DNA of 64,000 bases from Candidatus Rokuibacteriota bacterium. Lineage in GTDB: Bacteria; Methylomirabilota; Methylomirabilia; Rokubacteriales; CSP1-6. The number at the start of each line of letters is the position of its first letter. The first letter of the stretch is position 1. Both the position numbers and the translations under genes were made by a program. Shown here one piece after another: positions 61,052 through 64,000 of this stretch. The notes below the pieces were generated by a model. That model made no database searches, was not told where the DNA came from, and was given only the letters and a program-made list of their open reading frames with translations. Location of the stretch: assembly GCA_003220435.1 (NCBI GenBank), contig QHSL01000071.1, positions 28,538-92,537 on the forward strand. The letters are read 5' to 3'.

Positions 61052-62727
61052 TCTCCCGCCGCGACCTCGTGAAGCTCCTCGCGGTCGCGGCCGGCGCAGG
61101 GCTGGCGCCGCGGGCGCTCGAGGCCGACGACGGTCCGGCGCGGCTGCTCGCGTTCGAGCCGCTTGGCAACGTGACGTTGCTCCACGTCACCGACACGCAC
61201 GGCACGCTCCGTCCCGTGTTCTACCGCGAGCCCGACACCGTCCTGGGCGTCGGCGCCGAGCGCGGGAAGGCGCCCTTCCTGACGGGCGCGGCGCTCCTGC
61301 GCGCCTACCACCTGGCGCCCGGCTCCGTCGAGGCGTACGCCTGCACCCACCTCGACTTTCCCGCGCTGGCGGCGCGCTACGGGCGGATGGGCGGCTACGC
61401 GCACCTGGCGACGCTCGTGAAGCGAATTCGGGCCGAACGGGTCGGCCGCACGCTGCTCCTCGACGGCGGTGACACCCTGCAGGGCTCGGCCACGACCCTC
61501 TGGAGCCGCGGTGAGGACATGGTGCGCGTCTCAAACGAGCTCGGCGTGGACGTCTTCACGCCGCACTGGGAGTTCGTCCACGGGCTGGACCGAGTGCGTG
61601 AGCTGTTCGGCGACCGCGAGCACCGGGGACTGTTCGCCGGTGATTTCGTCGCCCACAACGTCACGGTGTCGGGATGGGATGACCGGGTCTTCAACCCGTA
61701 CACGATCCGCGAAGTCGGCGGTGTTCGCGTGGGGGTCATCGGCCAGGCGTTTCCCTACACACCGGTCTCCCATCCCCGGCGCTTCGTGCCTGACCTCACG
61801 TTCGGCATTCGTGAGGACGGCGTCCAGACGCTCGTCGACGAGCTACGGGACGAGAAGCACGTGGATCTGATCGTGCTGCTCTCGCACAATGGCCTCGCAG
61901 TCGACCTCAAGCTGGCCACGCGAGTCCACGGGCTCGACGTGATCCTCGGCGGCCACACCCACGACGCGCTGCCGCAGCCGTTCCTGGTGGGCCGGACGCT
62001 CGTCGTGAACTCGGGATCGCACGGCAAGTTCTTGAGCCGGCTGGACCTCGACGTTCAGCGCAAGCGCGTCGCCGGTCACCGTTACCGCCTGATCCCGGTG
62101 CTCGCCAACACGCTGCCGGAGGACGCCGAGATGGCGCGGCTGATCGAGGAGATCCGCCGACCCCTGGAAGCGATGCTCGGCGAGCGCCTGGCGGTGTCCG
62201 ACTCGCTGCTCTACCGGCGCGGCAACTTCAACGGCACGTTCGACGAGCTGATCCTCGACGCGCTCCTGCGGCGCGCCGACGCCCAGATCGGGTTCTCACC
62301 CGGCTTTCGCTGGGGGACCACGATCCTGCCAGGGCAGGAGATCACGCTCGAGGACGTGTATGCCCATACCGCGGTGACGTATCCGAACACGTGGGTACGC
62401 GAGATGGCGGGGAGCGAAGTCCATCAGGTCATGGAGGACGTCGCCGACAATCTGTTCAACCCCGATCCTTATTATCGTCAGGGAGGCGACATGGTCCGCC
62501 TGGGCGGGCTCACCTATGCGATCGATCCGGCCAGGCGCGTCGGCCGGCGTATCTTCGACGTACGGGTGGCGGGCCGTCCGCTCGAGCCCGGCCGGCACTA
62601 CAAGGCGACCGGCTGGGCGAGCCTGACCCAGGCCGACGGACCACCGGCATGGGACGTGGTGGCGGAGTATCTGCGGAGTGTCCGGCGCGTCAGGCTGACC
62701 CCGCGCGCCCGCGTCCGCGTCGTCTGA
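61048..62727 (+). CDS. soxB: SoxB, thiosulfohydrolase
   Basis: A 559-residue periplasmic enzyme with a Tat-type signal (ISRRDLVKLL) that hydrolyses sulfate from SoxY-bound thiosulfonate using two manganese ions. Metal motifs are DTHGTLRP, GGDTLQGSAT, LLSHNG and GGHTHD, of the metallophosphatase/5'-nucleotidase fold. The TTG start overlaps the upstream TGA, and no better start precedes the twin arginines. SoxCD is not in this window, so sulfane sulfur left on SoxY is probably handled by other routes, such as stored sulfur or the persulfide dioxygenase. Confidence 0.95.
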   Translation: MISRRDLVKLLAVAAGAGLAPRALEADDGPARLLAFEPLGNVTLLHVTDTHGTLRPVFYREPDTVLGVGAERGKAPFLTGAALLRAYHLAPGSVEAYACTHLDFPALAARYGRMGGYAHLATLVKRIRAERVGRTLLLDGGDTLQGSATTLWSRGEDMVRVSNELGVDVFTPHWEFVHGLDRVRELFGDREHRGLFAGDFVAHNVTVSGWDDRVFNPYTIREVGGVRVGVIGQAFPYTPVSHPRRFVPDLTFGIREDGVQTLVDELRDEKHVDLIVLLSHNGLAVDLKLATRVHGLDVILGGHTHDALPQPFLVGRTLVVNSGSHGKFLSRLDLDVQRKRVAGHRYRLIPVLANTLPEDAEMARLIEEIRRPLEAMLGERLAVSDSLLYRRGNFNGTFDELILDALLRRADAQIGFSPGFRWGTTILPGQEITLEDVYAHTAVTYPNTWVREMAGSEVHQVMEDVADNLFNPDPYYRQGGDMVRLGGLTYAIDPARRVGRRIFDVRVAGRPLEPGRHYKATGWASLTQADGPPAWDVVAEYLRSVRRVRLTPRARVRVV

Positions 62728-62774
62728 CCAGGGGTCGCGGTGTGGTGGGGAAGCGCGCCCCGGAAGGAGCCGAG

Positions 62775-63224
62775 ATGAGCAGAGCTCGCTGGACGGTGAC
62801 GGCGGTTGCGGCAGCGTTGCTGGCGTGGTCCGCGTACGCGGACGCATCTCATTCGGCGGAGAGCCCGAGGAAGCATCGGGTCTTCTATCACCTCAACGAG
62901 GGCGGTGTGGAGAAGGCGCGTGCCGTGCTCGTGAACATGCAGAACCACGTCGACGTCGTCGGTTGGAAGAACATCGAGGCCCTCGAGCTCGTGGTCCACG
63001 GGCCCGCGCTGCGGACCCTCGTCGCCCGGGACATCGACGCGGAGGTGCGTAGGAAGCTCGAGACCCTGCTCGCCGGCGGCCTCAAGCTCGGCGCCTGCCA
63101 GATCACGATGACGCGACAGAAGATCGAGGTCCGCGACCTGATCCAGGGCGTGATGGCGGTGCCGAGCGGGGTGGTGCGCGTGATGGAGCTCCAGGAGGCG
63201 GGCTACGTCTACGTCAAGCCGTAG
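62775..63224 (+). CDS. Exported DsrE-like protein
   Basis: A 149-residue protein with a signal peptide (about 1-23) and a DsrE/DsrF-like alpha/beta fold ([32 protein letters not shown]). One cysteine in [10 protein letters not shown] is at the place where sulfurtransferases of this family carry a persulfide. Such proteins recur in Sox clusters and may take sulfur from SoxY. An AAGGAG ribosome site precedes the ATG. The next gene begins almost at once. Confidence 0.85.
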   Translation: MSRARWTVTAVAAALLAWSAYADASHSAESPRKHRVFYHLNEGGVEKARAVLVNMQNHVDVVGWKNIEALELVVHGPALRTLVARDIDAEVRRKLETLLAGGLKLGACQITMTRQKIEVRDLIQGVMAVPSGVVRVMELQEAGYVYVKP

Positions 63225-63225
63225 C

Positions 63226-63753
63226 CTGGCGCTGGCGGTCCTCGCCGTCGGCCTCTGGACGTTCGGAGCCTTGGGGGCCGACGAAGTGCTCGACCGCCTG
63301 CTCTCCGACCTCCAGATCATCTCGCTGCGCGACCAGTCGCCACCACCGTTCACCCTGGAGTCGCTCAATGGCGCGCCGGTCACGCTCGCCGAGCTGCGTG
63401 GGCGCGTCGTCATGCTGTATTTCTGGGAATCGACCTGACCGTATTGCGCGAGGGAGTTGCCCTCGACGGTCGAGCGGATCCAGCAGGAGTTCAGGGACCA
63501 GGGGCTGGTGGTTCTGGCGATCAATCTCGGCGAGGATCGGGGCATGCTCGCCAACTGGGTGAACAGCCGCAACGTCACCTCGACGGTGTTGCTCCTGGAT
63601 GACCCCGCCCTCGGACGGACCTACGCCATCACCGCGACGCCGACCGTATACCTGGTCGATCGCGACGGCAAGCTCGTGGGCAAGGCGATCGGCACCAGGC
63701 CGTGGAGCGGCGACAAGGGCCGCGCGATACTACGAGCGCTGCTGGCGCGATAA
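63226..63753 (+). CDS. TlpA/SoxW-type thioredoxin with in-frame TGA at the first active-site Cys: candidate selenoprotein
   Basis: Read through one TGA (63436-63438), this frame gives a 175-residue thioredoxin-fold protein: hydrophobic export signal ([18 protein letters not shown]), [21 protein letters not shown], then [17 protein letters not shown], and a cis-proline [12 protein letters not shown]. The TGA falls exactly where CxxC proteins have their first cysteine (WxxxCPYC), so UxxC is expected if it is decoded as selenocysteine. A hairpin follows at the right distance. The 5' end is unclear: no ATG, GTG or TTG lies between the stop at 63181 and the signal, so CTG 63226 is a guess (ACG 63205 sits behind a GGAGG). 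The alternatives are a pseudogene or a sequencing error of TGC. Confidence 0.55.
63449..63465 (+). other. SECIS-like hairpin downstream of the TGA
   Basis: Bases 63449-63454 (CGAGGG) pair perfectly with 63460-63465 (CCCTCG) around the loop AGTTG. The loop starts 17 bases after the TGA and has G followed by T at its second and third positions. Known bacterial SECIS elements place a small G-containing apical loop about 16-37 bases after UGA, so size and spacing fit. Two more pairs can be added below an unpaired A. Confidence 0.5.
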
Positions 63754-63777
63754 CTCGGCACGTGAAGGAGGCAACGC

Positions 63778-64000
63778 ATGGCATTCGACGGTGAGGCGTT
63801 CGTCCATCGGTTCAACACCGTGTGGAACGGCCACGACGTCGCGGGGATTCTCGCGATGATGACCGACGACGTCGTCTTCGAGGCGTCGTTCGGCAAGGAT
63901 CCCTGGGGCGCGCGCGTCGTCGGCAAGCCGGCGGTGCGGGAGTTCCTCGAGGACATGTTCCGTCGGATCCCCGACGTTCGCTGGGACGAGATCCGCCACT
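63778..64000 (+). CDS. SnoaL/NTF2-like protein, 5' part (3' end outside window)
   Basis: The first 74 residues of a nuclear-transport-factor-2-like protein: FVHRFNTVWNGHDVAGILAMMTDDVVFEAS followed by GARVVGKPAVREFLEDMF, the usual SnoaL-like opening (quoted around residues 8-57). A GAAGGAGG ribosome site precedes the ATG. The family includes small ligand-binding proteins, isomerases and cyclases, so the function cannot be told. The window ends inside the gene. Confidence 0.8.
   Translation, partial: MAFDGEAFVHRFNTVWNGHDVAGILAMMTDDVVFEASFGKDPWGARVVGKPAVREFLEDMFRRIPDVRWDEIRH

Noticed and set aside
63457..63753. Separate small gene starting at TTG after the TGA
   Set aside because: It would begin in the middle of the thioredoxin active site and lack the first strand and helix, so it is better read as the 3' part of the TGA-containing gene.
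1..64000. CRISPR arrays, tRNA/rRNA genes, transposases, prophage genes
   Set aside because: No repeat-spacer pattern, no cloverleaf or rRNA-like stretch, and no integrase or transposase product was recognised on either strand.

Overview
The window is high-GC, gene-dense bacterial DNA with short intergenic gaps, many 4-bp GTGA/ATGA/TTGA start-stop overlaps and frequent GTG/TTG starts. The content points to a Gram-negative, diderm, hopanoid-making, sulfur-oxidising bacterium: Mla lipid transport, OmpA, a PagL-like lipid A deacylase, hopanoid genes, periplasmic Sox proteins and flavocytochrome c. The mix would fit an uncultured lineage such as Rokubacteria/Methylomirabilota, but that is inference from gene content only. 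I saw no rRNA, tRNA, CRISPR array, insertion sequence or prophage. No stretch longer than 300 bases lacks a gene.

Region 1 (2-994) is the 3' part of a molybdopterin oxidoreductase. A large inverted repeat separates it from region 2.

Region 2 (1185-19260) is a hopanoid locus of two divergent operons. The minus operon runs shc, mlaE, mlaF, mlaD, mlaC/hpnM, a phosphonopyruvate-decarboxylase-like gene, ino1, hpnN. The plus operon runs cruF-like, hpnH, a small unknown gene, hpnG, hpnA, hpnD, two zinc dehydrogenases, a pagL-like gene, ispH. Together they cover isoprenoid supply, cyclisation, C35 side-chain building and export to the outer membrane. hpnC and hpnE are not in the window.

Region 3 (19402-40812) is bounded on each side by a Uma2-family gene on the minus strand. 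Inside is a minus-strand run of eleven genes (30363 to 20085), mostly exported or membrane proteins of unknown function, with an M48 peptidase, an OmpA-type protein, a lipoprotein and an SDR. Divergent from it are three tandem paralogues of about 1080 residues each: SARP/BTAD regulators fused to an AAA-type ATPase and a helical repeat region. A pair of direct repeats sits in the divergent promoter.

Region 4 (40894-44278) holds threonine synthase and an EF-G paralogue.

Region 5 (44317-54748) is a sulfur gene set: persulfide dioxygenase with rhodanese domains, YeeE/YedE transporter, flavocytochrome c sulfide dehydrogenase (both subunits), a double-length TauE/SafE exporter and a SoeABC-like molybdoenzyme whose Fe-S and membrane subunits are fused.

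Region 6 (54770-64000) has an orphan substrate-binding protein, a DUF255 protein and a Sox cluster: two SoxX-SoxA fusions, soxY, soxZ, soxB, a DsrE-like protein and a thioredoxin-fold protein. In this last gene an in-frame TGA occupies the first active-site cysteine position and a SECIS-like hairpin follows it, so it is a candidate selenoprotein. soxCD is not in the window. The window ends inside a SnoaL/NTF2-like gene.
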